A DNA stretch of 64,000 bases from Gavia stellata (lineage: Eukaryota > Chordata > Aves > Gaviiformes > Gaviidae). The stretch is taken from the NCBI RefSeq assembly GCF_030936135.1, contig NC_082637.1:59466044-59530043 (forward strand), given 5' to 3'. Positions 37,715 to 47,989 of the stretch are shown one piece after another. The position numbers and the translations under genes were made by a program. The notes below the pieces were generated by a model. It ran no database searches. It was not told where the DNA came from and saw only the letters and a list, made by a program, of their open reading frames with translations. The first letter of the stretch is position 1. Every line of letters starts with the position of its first letter.

Positions 37715-38641
37715 GAACGAGTTTGCAGCATGTCTGAAAGTGTGGGGAAGGACTCTGTGCCGCAGCTGAGATGGTGATCGATGCTGTCTTGGTTGTTCTA
37801 TGTGTTCTAGCTCTCTGATAACACCTTCAGTGCTACATAGTTCTGGAACCAGCAACAATCAAACAAAAAAAGCTCAGAACAAACAAGGCAAAAAGCAGTT
37901 GACCCTAATTTGCATGATTTCAGTTCAGTCTCACATTTATAAAATAACCACAGGTATGATTCCACTCTCATTTGCACAGTTGAATCAGGAGAAATTGAAG
38001 CTAGCGCAGTGAAATGAAAAAGGACAAGCACAACTCAACAGGCACTCAACAGACATGAAAGGAGCCAAAGTTCAGGTTTCAAGGTCAACAGTTTTGTGTT
38101 GAGCCTCTCATCTGCTGAATGCTTTCTTCTGCATTTGGAATTCGACCCAAAACAACCTCCATGTACAGACAGAGACTGAGAGAATATAGGTAGCCACTTG
38201 ATACAATTGCACAGGGAAGCCTTCTTTAAACAAGCAAAGAAACAAGCAAGCAAACAAAACCCAACCAACCAACCAAAACAGCTTTCATCATTGTAATTCT
38301 TTTGCTCAATCTTGTAAAATTAATTTCAGGTAATATTGTAAGAGTTAAAAATAACACTGCACATAGTCCCTCTTGAGCAGAATTTCTCCCTGCCTAGTTT
38401 TCCACCTCCCCAGAATCAGCAACGTAAAAAAATGGGAAGTCAATTGGATCAAAGACACCAGCTTACTAGAATAGTTCTAGACTAAGTGAGGACACACAAA
38501 AATACTGTTTCTGGTGCCACCAGAATTACAGTAGTTTTCATTCAGCCTTACCTGCAAACAGGAAGGAAGAACAAGGCAATGTTGGAAGGATGCTTATATC
38601 TCCAGCTGCATGTTAAAGGGACATTTCAAAGAAGTATATCC
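37715..38641. other. unannotated sequence upstream of a CR1
   Basis: It contains an AAAC/CCAA-rich low-complexity tract at 38229-38280. No gene is recognised. Confidence 0.45.
38229..38280. repeat. low-complexity A/C-rich tract (CAAG, CAAA and CCAA units)
   Basis: The run consists of AAACAAGCAAAGAAACAAGC and then repeated CCAA units. Confidence 0.85.
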
Positions 38642-40087
38642 ATCATTCATCAACAGTCCTGGTTAACAGGGGAGGTCCCAGACGTCTGGAGGCTTGCCAA
38701 TGTGATGCTTATCTACAAGAAGGGCTGGAAGGAGGATCCAGGGAACTCCAGGCCTGGCAGTGTGACCTTGGTGCCGGGGAAGATTATGGAGAGGTTCATC
38801 TTGAGGGTGCTCACGGGGCACGTGCAGGACAACCAATGGGTCAGGCCCAGCCAGCACTGGTTCATGAAAGGCAGGTCCTGCTTGACCAACCTGATCTCCT
38901 TCTATGACCAGGTGACCCGCCCAGTGGATGAGGGAAAGGCTGTGGGTGTTGTCCTCCTGGACTTTAGTAAAGCCTTCGACACTGTCTCCCACAGCATTCT
39001 CCTGGAGAAGCTGGCAGCTTGTGGCTTAGACAGGTACACTCTTTGCTGGGTAAAACCTGGCTGGATGGCCGAGCCCAGAGAGTCGTGGTGAATGGAGTGA
39101 AATCCAGTTGGCAGATGGTCACAAGTGGAGTCCCCCAGATTTCAGTTTTGGGACCGGTCTTGTTTAATATATTTATCAATGATCTGGATGAGGGGATTGA
39201 GTGCTCCCTCAGTAAGTTTGCAGATGACACCAAGCTGGGCAGGAGTGTTGATCTGCTGGAGGGTCGGAAGGCTCTGCAGAGGGATCTGGACAGGCTGGAT
39301 CGATGGGCCCAGGCCAATTGGATGAGGTTCCACAAGGCCAAGTGCCGGGTCCTGCAGCTGGGTCACAACAACCCCATGCAACACTACAGGCTTGGGGACG
39401 AGTGGCTGGAAAGCTCCCCCGCAGAAAAGGACCTGGGGGACAGCTGTCTCAATATGAGCCAGCAGTGTGCCCAGGTGGCCAAGAAGGCCAACGGCATCCT
39501 GGCCTGTATCAGAAATAGTGTGGCCAGCAGGAGTAGGGAGGTGATCATGCCTCTGTACTCGGCGCTGGTGAGGCCACACCTCAAATACTGTGTTCAGTTT
39601 TGGGCCCCTCACTACAAGAAAGACATTGAGGTCCTGGAATGTGTCCAGAGAAGGGCGACGAAGCTGGTGAGGGGTCTGGAGCACAAGTCTTATGAGGAGT
39701 GGCTGAGGGAACTGGGGTTGTTCAGTCTGGAGAAGAGGAGGCTGAGGGGAGACCTTATTGTTCTCTACAATTATCTGAAAGGGGGTTGCAGAGAGATGGG
39801 TGTTGGTCTCTTCTCCCAAGTGACTAGCGACACAACAAGAGGAAATGGTTTCAAGTTGTACCAGGGAAGGTTTAGGCTGGATATTAGGAAAAATTTCTTT
39901 ACTGAGAGAATGGTGAAACACTGGAATAAGCTGCCCAGGGAAGTGGTGGAGTTACCATCACTGCAGGTGTTCAAGGAACGTGTGGCTGAAGCATTGCGGG
40001 ACATGGTTTAGTGGGTATGATGGTGTTGGGTTGATGGTTGGACTTGATGATCTTACAGGTCTTTTCCAACCTTAGTGATTCTGTGAA
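38642..40087 (+). mobile_element. CR1 LINE, 5'-truncated, ORF2 in two frames
   Basis: The element begins inside the RT ([20 protein letters not shown]) and runs to the 3' end ATTCTGTG at 40087. The first frame (to 39091) carries [20 protein letters not shown] small deletion near 39050 (in GGGTAAAACCTGG) shifts the frame. A second frame (39019-40011, 330 codons) carries [26 protein letters not shown] with an intact FADD box, and the C-terminal region. A short in-frame loss removes a few residues near 39440. No promoter, ORF1 or endonuclease is present. The 3' end directly abuts a class I ERV remnant. Confidence 0.95.
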
Positions 40088-40104
40088 AATTTCTCCAGTT
40101 TGGA

Positions 40105-40694
40105 TGGGATCTACATACCCCATGGAGACCACAATCTAGTGGGAAAGTAGAGAAAATGAATCGAATCTTAAGAGGCACATCTCAAAATTATGTCAAGAAA
40201 CTCAGCTTAAGTGGGTGGATTTTTTACCAATTGCTTTAATGAGAATTAGAATTACCCCTCGAGTAAGGGAAGGTGTAAGTCCTTTTGAAATATTATACGG
40301 AAAACCCTATCCAGTCAGTAGTACAGGTAACCGAAGTGACCAAATGCATATTATAGGGGAAAGAATGTTGAAAAATTATTTGCTGTCCCTTTCGTGCATT
40401 TTATCCTTACACAGGTACCTCAGTCAGTGAGCTCCTTTGCCCCTGGACTCATCAGTATACCATTTTAAACCTGGAGGTTTGGTCTATATTCACACCTGGA
40501 AAGATAAGCCGCTGAGAGAGAAGTGGAAAGAACACTATACAATCCTACTGACCATCTATACCACTGTGAAGGTAAAAGAAGTCAACTCCTGGACCCACTA
40601 CACGCGAGTTAAACCAGCTCCTCCACCAGAACTTGAGGACAAGTGGAGCGCCATTCCGGTGGGACCCTTGAAAACTGTAATATTACGTAATTAG
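40105..40694 (+). pseudogene. ERV integrase C-terminal remnant (pol 3' end)
   Basis: Near 40125-40170 one frame shows SSGKVEKMNR, matching the segment with the third catalytic acidic residue of retroviral integrases. It then shifts frame: TQLKWVDFLPIALMRIR and SPFEILYGKPYP (about 40203-40313) are in another frame. After further breaks, the C-terminal domain is seen at 40437-40694 (GGLVYIHTWKDKPL, then VKVKEVNSWTHYTRVKPAPP). This Trp-containing basic tail is characteristic of gammaretroviral integrases. At least two frame breaks make it non-functional. The zinc-binding domain and first two catalytic residues lie upstream and are lost. Confidence 0.75.
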
Positions 40695-40702
40695 GTTGTA
40701 AA

Positions 40703-40993
40703 ATGAAAAACTATCTGGTTTTGTTTCTTTTCCAGATGCTTTTGAAAAACTATACTATTCTGAAATTTTTCAATATTAATATGACATACAGTAGCATGTA
40801 TACTTGTGGAAAAACAAGCAAAATCAGGGAAAAAGGTATGCTAAGAATGTTTCCATCTGAAAGTTGCGTTCAGTTTGTGAACTGCACTCCACAATCTAAG
40901 TGTGAAAATCTTTCAAGATTTGAACCCCCATTAAAATGTAATAGAACTGAGATAATGAGTTATGCCTGGGCTCATACTGTTACAAATCTGTAA
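40703..40993 (+). pseudogene. ERV env fragment, N-terminal part of surface subunit
   Basis: The frame opens with MKNYLVLFLFQMLLKNYT, a signal-peptide-like start just after the integrase stop, as expected for a retroviral env. It continues with several Cys and N-glycosylation sites (NYT, NMT, NCT). It stops at 40991-40993, just before a reverse-oriented LTR insertion. The assignment rests mainly on position between pol and the transmembrane subunit. Confidence 0.5.
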
Positions 40994-41014
40994 TATAAAA
41001 ACTCATCTACACAA

Positions 41015-41866
41015 TGTATGTAGGTGAGCAGGCACTTCTTTATTGCAGCGCTGGAGGCACAGGGGATCGCTCCACCTAGTGTGTGTGCTTAGTTTCTCCG
41101 CTACAAAAGTTATATACAATCATAATATACATCGTATTTCCAAGAAACAATTAACATATTCATACAATTTCCGAGAACTCATTAATATATGTAAATGCTC
41201 GTGACGCATGCGCCTTCAGGTACACAGGTGGTCGTCTAAGGTCCTCTGGTGGTCGTCCATAGTCTTCCTCATGGTGTCCTTTAGTTGAACCCAATCTTTG
41301 CGCATGCTCAGGTTGGTTACAAAATTCCATTCTTGGAATCTTCTTAAGTTTTCCCCGGTTTACTGACCAGGCCTACAACTTATCATTCTCTTGACAAGCA
41401 AATTCTACTTTTTCACAATGCTACATTGTTCGTAGCTAGTTTATGATTAAATCAGAGATAGAGCATACCTAGTTCCCCTTATACAGAATATATATATCTA
41501 TAATTTAATCTTTTTATTAATCGCTTCCTAGATTATACTTTTCTGTCAATATCCATACCTAGGAATAATCAATGGTTATTTCTATTAATATCTATTGATT
41601 GGCATTCTTGATATTCGTATCGAGATGAGAAGGGTAAGGGGATTTTCAAGCAGCACCACTGGTGCATATCAGGTCACACTGTCTCAAACAAAACTTTTCT
41701 ATTCAATTCTTCATCGTTTCATCTTGTTACTGTTAGTTTCTCAGCATGGAACGGCGCTCCCTGGTGAGGTTCCTATGGTTATTGTTTCTAACTTAACAAT
41801 CCTAATTTATTTATTTATTAATTAAATTTAACCTTTCTATATAATCATATTTTGATTATTAAAAAA
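41015..41866 (-). mobile_element. LTR inserted in reverse orientation within the ERV env (ends approximate)
   Basis: Read on the minus strand, the 3' part has a TATATAA promoter-like box (about 41110), then a short GC-richer leader, AATAAA (about 41039) and an end near 41015. This is a compact U3-R-U5 layout. The segment contains no env-like coding sequence and lies between two env fragments. Its family differs from the 57-kb provirus LTRs. I could not identify a clean target duplication. The 5' limit (about 41866) is set only by where env-like coding resumes. Confidence 0.55.
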
Positions 41867-42593
41867 ATCAGAGTATTTGCAACAATACTAAAGTGCCATT
41901 GGGATGGTTTCTTCTCTGTGGAAAGAAAGCATACACTCATATCGCTGCAAATGTCACTGGAGAACCATGTGCAATAGGAAGGTTAACAACAATGTTACCA
42001 AAAAAGGAAGACTTACATGAAAAGAAAACCATTAGGCAGAAGAGACAAGCCTCTACTCTGTCTACAGATTGTGTTTCTCAATTGACCTTGTGGACTCCTA
42101 GTGAAATGTCAGCAGCTGCAATCTTGGCCCCAGGGGTTGGAGTAGCTATGAATTATCATAGCATTAAAAGATTGGCTTGTAAGTTGGTTAAAGAGATTAA
42201 CTTTACTTCCCAAGCACTTGCAGCCATAGGAGAAGAAATGACACGAATTTGAGAAGCCATTTTAGAAAATCGTGCTGCTATTGATTATCTGCTTTTGAGA
42301 CATAAACATGGGTGTGAAAAATTTAAAGGGATGTGCCGTTTCAATTTGACTGATACTTCACAAGTCATAGAAAGAAAAATAAAACTGTTGAAAGAGTTAG
42401 CAGAAAATACCAAAGAAAGAGAAAGCTTAAATTTTTCTTGGTAACTTTTTGGCTACCTAATTTTGGATGGTTAAAACAAGTATTTATAGCTGGTCTTCTT
42501 CTAATATTGATAATCATTGTTTGCATCATGTTTGGATGTTTGAGAGCTCTTATTACTAAACAACTAGCTCAATCATATGAACCTGTAATATGA
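41867..42593 (+). pseudogene. ERV env fragment: surface C-terminus, cleavage site and transmembrane subunit
   Basis: The frame opens within the end of the surface subunit. A furin-type site RQKR is at 42034-42045, followed by a Thr/Ser-rich and then hydrophobic Ala/Gly stretch (AAAILAPGVGVAMNY), a heptad region and an immunosuppressive-domain-like segment with a CX6C loop (42313-42336). The residue after the second Cys is Arg (CGT), where the CX6CC type carries a third Cys. An in-frame TGA at 42250-42252 and a frame break near 42445 interrupt it. A membrane anchor (FIAGLLLILIIIVCIMF) and short cytoplasmic tail end at TGA 42591-42593. Degenerate and not expressible as one protein. Confidence 0.85.
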
Positions 42594-42636
42594 AACGGAG
42601 GTGAGACTTGCAAAAAATTAGATTTTAAACAAGTTT

Positions 42637-42650
42637 CAAAGGGGGGAAAT
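42637..42650 (+). promoter_or_regulatory. polypurine tract of the class I ERV
   Basis: The run AAAGGGGGGAAA lies directly before TGTTGCCATT, the start of the 3' LTR. It is the expected plus-strand primer site. Confidence 0.8.
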
Positions 42651-43270
42651 TGTTGCCATTAAAGACCAACAACTGCACACCCAGTTGAAATCATGACAAG
42701 TATTTAAACAGTTAACAAAGTTAGTTAAGCCTACTGGTCCCACCTCTTAATTAACTATTGGTTAGGATCTTTCTTACTTTATCTTAAAGACACAGTTCTC
42801 TTTTAATTCACTACGCATGCCCAGAGAGTAGGGGGCTTATTTGGGTTGGGGGCTTTTCTAGCTGGGAGGTGTGGTTTTTAACATTATAATGATCAGCCTT
42901 AGGACACCCATTTGGGGGTGTTTCACTGACTTTGCTGTTTGGTATGTAAACAATGCCAAGTCTCAAGTTTGCATATCAGCCATTATCAGGAGACCCAGAG
43001 GCTCCTCCAAGGTGTATCTCAGTACATGGTTTATCTCCAGGTAAACAATATCAACATAACCCAATACAGCCAGTCAGCACAGCCAGCCTGTTTCCAGGAA
43101 AACTAATGCATATTTCAGTTTGTGTGACGCAGTATCTTCTTAACTCATCTGTACAAAGTTTGCACAAAGGGGTCTGTTCTTTGTATGCTAATCAAATTGT
43201 TTAAGTCTTTGGTATCAATAGAGTGGCTTGGTAGGCACCTGGCATCCAGCCAAAGTCAACCCACCACATC
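42651..43270 (+). mobile_element. 3' LTR of the class I ERV (3' end uncertain)
   Basis: It starts TGTTGCCATTAAAGACC after the polypurine tract. The sequence downstream is not repeated elsewhere in the window, so the 3' end cannot be set by alignment. The tentative limit is where sequence character changes near ACCCACCACA. Confidence 0.5.
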
Positions 43271-44349
43271 ATATCAGCAAATGGAAATATATCTTGTAAC
43301 ATGAATTGCCAAACAAAAATCAGGACATAGTAAATTGCTTGTGCACCAACTGAATACCAGGAAAAAATGTGCACATATTTGAAGAATAGGGGAACAGAAA
43401 GAAAAGCTTGCTCTGAAGTACATCTTTTCCACTGTGGTACTTTGTTTGCTATACTTTTTACTTTTTATGCAACAGGCCTGGAGAAGTCCTAACTAATCTG
43501 GGCAGGTGTTACTATACATACTTTAAAGTTTGGTTCATACCACACTGCACAGGCAGGAGAAGAGGTTCTCCCATATATTTATGCTTGATGTGTTTCCTAT
43601 GGAAAGGCTCCACAGTAAGTTAATCTGCTCAAAGTTGTAGGTGTCAGGGCCCACTCCTGCTTTCCTTTTTCACATGTTCCTACTCCTCTCTTGGTCTACT
43701 GGTGCAAGGGGAACCAGTTGTGACAAGTGTCCTTGCTGAAAGCTCACCAGCAAAATGGTAATGAGCTTTTTCATTGAATTACTTTCCCAAGGCAGCTCAG
43801 TCCTTGATCAGACTAGTACCAGTGCTCTGTTCAGGAAGGGTCAGCTCAGGCAAATGAGGTATGAGGGAGCACAGGATCACACCAGCTCTAGGTCTGATTG
43901 TCCAATTCTACCATGGAGCCACCTCCTGCATTAAAAACTGCAATAGCAGAATGGACCTTTTGGCAACAGGACTCTTGGGGATGCAATTAAATAATGGAAA
44001 AAAAGACTGTGTATAGAAGATACACACCTGAACACCTGAGGAAGGAAAAAATGCTGACTTTGTGTTTCTTTGGATGCTGGGTTTATTTAAGTTAAACTAA
44101 TGAACAACGGGATGAAATCTTAACTCCTCTCAAAGAGGTAGATATGGTCCAGTCTTCAGTCATTGTAAATTGACTTTCATAGGAATATAATAATTTATGT
44201 CATAAAAAGTTTGGATCTTATGTGTACTACTTCCTCTCTTAAACATTAAAATGTTTCTTTGCTTACGTTACATAAGGAATATTTATAGTCACAGAACCAC
44301 TGTTTGAAATTCCAGATTAATTTTAGCACACTGTTCTTCAGAATTTCAG
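43271..44349. other. unannotated sequence
   Basis: No gene or repeat was recognised, although part may still belong to the preceding LTR. Confidence 0.4.
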
Positions 44350-45035
44350 GGTAGGATCCTGGTGACCGGAAAAGGTAAGCATCACACTCACCTTCAAGAA
44401 GGCAAGGAGTGTGATCTGGGGAACTACAGGCCAGTTAGTCTCTTTTTAGTCTCTAGGAAGCTTATGGAGGAAGTCTTCCTTGGAAACTACTCTATGATGA
44501 GATGATTGGCTGACCGGACAGGGGAAGAGCAGTGGATGTTGCACACTTCAGCAAAGCCTTTGACGTTGCCTCCTATAGTATCCTTGTAGCTTAATGGGTA
44601 AGGCAGGGATTGACAAGTGAACTTCAGGAAGGCAAACTGCCTGGACCACTCAGCGTAAAATGTTGTGATGTGTGGTACAAAGTCCAACTGGCAGATGGGT
44701 ATGAATGGCATGCCCTTAGGGATTGATAATTAGGCCAACATATTTAATGTCTTCATTAACAACTGGGGTGATGGGCACACTGCCCTTGCAGCCAATTCAC
44801 AGGAAGTACCAAACTTGGTGGGGAGCAGTAGGTATGGAGGGCAGGGCTGGTATTCAAAAGGGACACTGACAGGCTGGAGGAATGCGCCAAGCGTGAACAA
44901 AGGGAGATGTGAAGTCATGCACACACAATGGATTGAGGCCCTCTGCCAGTATGGAATTGGCACTGAATGGACGGAAAGCAGCTTTGCAGAAAAGAACCAA
45001 GGAGTCCTGTGGGATACACAATTGTAGATACTCCA
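44350..45035 (+). mobile_element. old, degraded CR1-like LINE fragment
   Basis: The order of recognisable CR1 RT pieces is kept, but all frames are broken. GAACTACAGGCCAGTTAGTC is near 44424; TTCAGCAAAGCCTTTGACGT (SKAFD) near 44549; a diverged copy of the GVPQ...GPVLFN region near 44700; the C-terminal EKN.GVL-like region near 44990. Divergence from the four long CR1 copies is high, so this is an older subfamily. Confidence 0.75.
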
Positions 45036-45684
45036 TCCCATAAGGTGTCACAGCTCAGCTTTTCACAGCTTTTTTTTCACTATCATTGGAGAAGGTCTTC
45101 CAGCTCACACTCTTCCCACTCTTACCACATGGGTGGTAGAGACTGGCCAAGAAAGTGAAATCAAGTTATCTCTAGGAAGGCAGGCCCAGGTGTACTGGGG
45201 AAGCCCAGGACCCAGGTAAGAATGATCCCAAACATCTGCCCTGCTAAGGTAGAACTAGAGCCTCTGCCTGGGACAAGAGATAAAGAATACTCAAACCCAG
45301 GGCTTCTTAGATGTTAGTGCTCACCTGTCACACTGTCACCCCATTCCAGGAGAGCAGGGGCTTTCAGCAGGTGCTTCTTAGCTGTGCAGGTCTTTCCTAG
45401 ACTGCCTGAGCACAAGATCCCAAAGACCCTTAATGTGGGCAGCTGCCAGAGAAGGGCAAATGGGCTCTACCCTGTTTCTGTGGAAGAGGTCCCCTAGCCC
45501 ATGGGCATGTCACTCCTTCCAGCAGGGAGCAGGGCAGGAATAGTTCTGCCTACTGCTCCTTGATCTGGTGAGGGTTAAGAAGACAGTACTGCTGGGATGG
45601 GGCCTAGCTCTTGCTCTTACCATTGTTCTGTCTTGAACGCACCCTCCTCCTGCCAGAAGTAGAAGAGTTGGTGGAAGAGTTTTT
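45036..45684. other. unannotated sequence
   Basis: No feature is recognised. It is slightly GC-richer than the window average. Confidence 0.4.
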
Positions 45685-46140
45685 GACCAAGTCTGGGACT
45701 AGGATTGGACCTAGCCACACCTAGACTCCTCTCTGAGAAGGAGTTTAGAAAGCAAGGGGGTCTACTCTGAACCTCATGACTCAATGGGAGGATTTCTTTC
45801 TTCCTTGTACCCTTTCTTTTCCTTGAGACATGAACCATTGACCAAGTCTGAGATTAAGTCTGTATTCAGCTGCACCTAAACTCCTCCTTGAGAACTTTAG
45901 AAAGCAAGGGAGTCCATTCTGAACCTCGTGACTCAACAGGAGGCTCTTCCCTACTCTTTACCCCTTTTATTTCTCCACACTCCTCTGCCTCTCTGTATAA
46001 ATCATTCCGAATTCAATCTTAATTTGATTTTCCTTTGTATGTTTTAGTAAGTAATAGAGTGAACCTTGCCATCGAATTCTGTTAAGTTTCATTTTTATAA
46101 ACTTCTGTTAAAATCACTTTTGCCAATACGCTTGACAGTA
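45685..46140 (+). repeat. LTR-derived repeat with internal tandem duplication
   Basis: Homologous to about 4205-4470. A unit of about 155 bp beginning GACCAAGTCTG is present twice, at 45685 and 45840. Both copies contain TTTAGAAAGCAAGGG, CTGAACCTC and TGACTCAA. The second copy continues into the AT-rich tail shared with the 4.2-4.5 kb copy (AATTCAATCTTAA, TTTTCCTTTG, AGTGAACCTTGCCATC). The upstream part of the presumed LTR is missing. Confidence 0.75.
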
Positions 46141-46163
46141 ATTCTTTAAGTGGCCTAAACCAC

Positions 46164-47418
46164 TCATTCGTGACAGGGAGGTCCCGCTTGACTAACCTGG
46201 TCTCCTTCTATGACTATATGACCTGCTTAGTGAATGAGGGAAAGGCTGTGGATGTTGTTTACCTGGACTTTAGTAAAGCCATTGACACCGTTTCCCACAG
46301 CATTGTCCTGGAGAAACTGAGTGTTAATGGCTTGGACAGGTGTACTGTTTGCTGGGTAAAAAACTGGCTAGATGGCTGGGCCCAAAGTGTTGTGGGGAAT
46401 GAAGTTAACTCCAGTTGGCAGCCAGTCACAAGTGATGTTTTCCAGGGCTTGGTATTGGGGCCAGTTTTTTTTAATATCTATCAATGATCTGGATGAGGGG
46501 ATTGAGTGCTCCCTCAGTAACTCTGCAGATGACATCAAGTTGGGCAGGAATGTTGATCTGCTCAAGGGAAGAAATGCTCTACAGAGGGATCTGGACAGGC
46601 TGGATCGATGGGCTGAGGACAATTGTATGAGGTTCAACAAGGCCAAGTGCCAGGTCCTGCACTTGGGTCACAACAACCCCATGCAACACTACAGGCTTGG
46701 GGACGAGTGACAAGAGAGCTCCCCCCGCAGAAAAGGACCTGGGGGCATTGATTGACAGCCGGCTGAATATGAGCCAGCAGTGTGCCCAGGTGGCCAAGAA
46801 GGCCAACGGCATCCTGGCCTGTATCAGAAATAGTGTGGCCAGCAGGAGTAGGGAGGTGATCGTGCCCCTGTACTTGGCCCTGGTGAGGCCACACCTCAAA
46901 TACTGTGTTCAGTTTTGGGCCCCTCACTACAAGAAGGACATTGAGGTCCTGGAATGTGTCCAAAGAAGAGCAACGAAGCTGGTGAGGGGTCTGGAGCACA
47001 AGTCTTATGAGGAGCGGCTGAGGGAACTGGGGTTGTTCAGCCTGGAGAAGAGGAGGCTGAGGGGAGACCTTATTGTTCTCTACAATTACCTGGAAGGAGA
47101 CTGTAGGGAGATGGGTGTTGGTCTCTTCTCCCAAGTGACAGATGATAGGACAAGAGGAAATGGTTTCAAGTTGCACCAGGGAAGGTTTAGGCTGGATATT
47201 AGGAAAAATTTCTTTACTGAGAGAATGGTGAAACACTGGAATAAGCTGCCCAAGGAAGTGGTGGAGTCACTGTCACTGGAAGTGTTCAAGGAACGTGTGG
47301 ACGTGGCACTGAGGGACATGGTTTAGTGGGCATGATGGTGTTGGGTTGATGGTTGGACTTGATGATCTAAAAGGTCTTTTCCAACCTTAGTGATTCTCTG
47401 ATTCTGTGATTCTGTGAC
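46164..47418 (+). mobile_element. CR1 LINE, 5'-truncated, interrupted ORF2
   Basis: It starts within the RT (RSRLTNLVSFYDYMTCLVNE; VYLDFSKAIDTVSHSIVLEK). Frame breaks lie near 46475 and 46710. The catalytic box reads SADD (NSADDIKLG). The C-terminal block 46697-47326 (209 codons) is open, and the 3' UTR ends in ATTCTGTG repeats at 47403-47418. It shares diagnostic residues with the 11.25-12.3 kb copy ([13 protein letters not shown]). It appears to have landed just downstream of the LTR-derived repeat. Confidence 0.95.
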
Positions 47419-47989
47419 AACTTCCTTGCCCTGTGTGGGAGACCACACGGTCTGGGAAAGAAGTCAGGTGTGTCAGTGTAGCAATTCCAGCCCTGCTGTG
47501 TGTAGTCTGGGTATAAGGATGTGGGCTCCTCTCTGTTTTTTCCAAGGTATTCCTGTGATCTCCCTGTTTTCTCTCCAGGGTTTTGCTTGAGGTATCTTCT
47601 GAGTCTCTCTGGATTCTCCCCAGGTTTCTCGGGTCTCTCCCCATATTATCTTTCTTGGAAGTCTTTTCCAGGTCTCTCTTGAGTGACTCTGGACAATACC
47701 AGTTACAGCCTGGTAGAGAATGCCTGATTCCTGATTGGCTCATCCAAGTTCTCTCAGTGTCTCACACTTGGCTCTTGCCTCACTGGCATTCACAGTCCAC
47801 CCTTTCTAAAAGTATCTCCACACTTTTCCCATGACACATTTGCAACTTTCATAGCAATTAACAGGTTTTTTATTCTTAAATTGTTCCCTTATTCTTATCT
47901 ATTCATTTATAGCTAAATTTCAGCCAGGCCCAACCTGTAACACCTGCCACACAATCTAGTCCTTATTGTATACACAAGTCTGTAACTCT
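47419..47989 (-). other. unassigned interval, possibly the LTR of the adjoining pol remnant
   Basis: Between the CR1 and the pol remnant. On the minus strand it contains a CCAAT-type element (GAGCCAATCAGG) and purine-rich AGAGACCTGG or GAGAGACCCGAG motifs, as can occur in LTR leaders. It does not align with the other LTRs in the window. An LTR is only a guess. Confidence 0.2.

Larger units (their letters stand above)
40088..43270 (+). mobile_element. 3' part of a class I (gammaretrovirus-like) ERV, with nested LTR insertion
   Basis: In order: an integrase C-terminal remnant, an env surface-subunit start, an inserted LTR in reverse orientation (about 41015-41866), the env surface end and transmembrane subunit, a polypurine tract and a 3' LTR start. 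Gag, protease, RT and the 5' LTR are missing. The CR1 at 38642-40087 lies exactly where upstream pol would be. The integrase tail and env type point to class I. Confidence 0.8.

Noticed and set aside
47387..47743. 118-codon charged minus-strand frame
   Set aside because: Runs into the CR1 3' repeat at its end and has no recognised domain.
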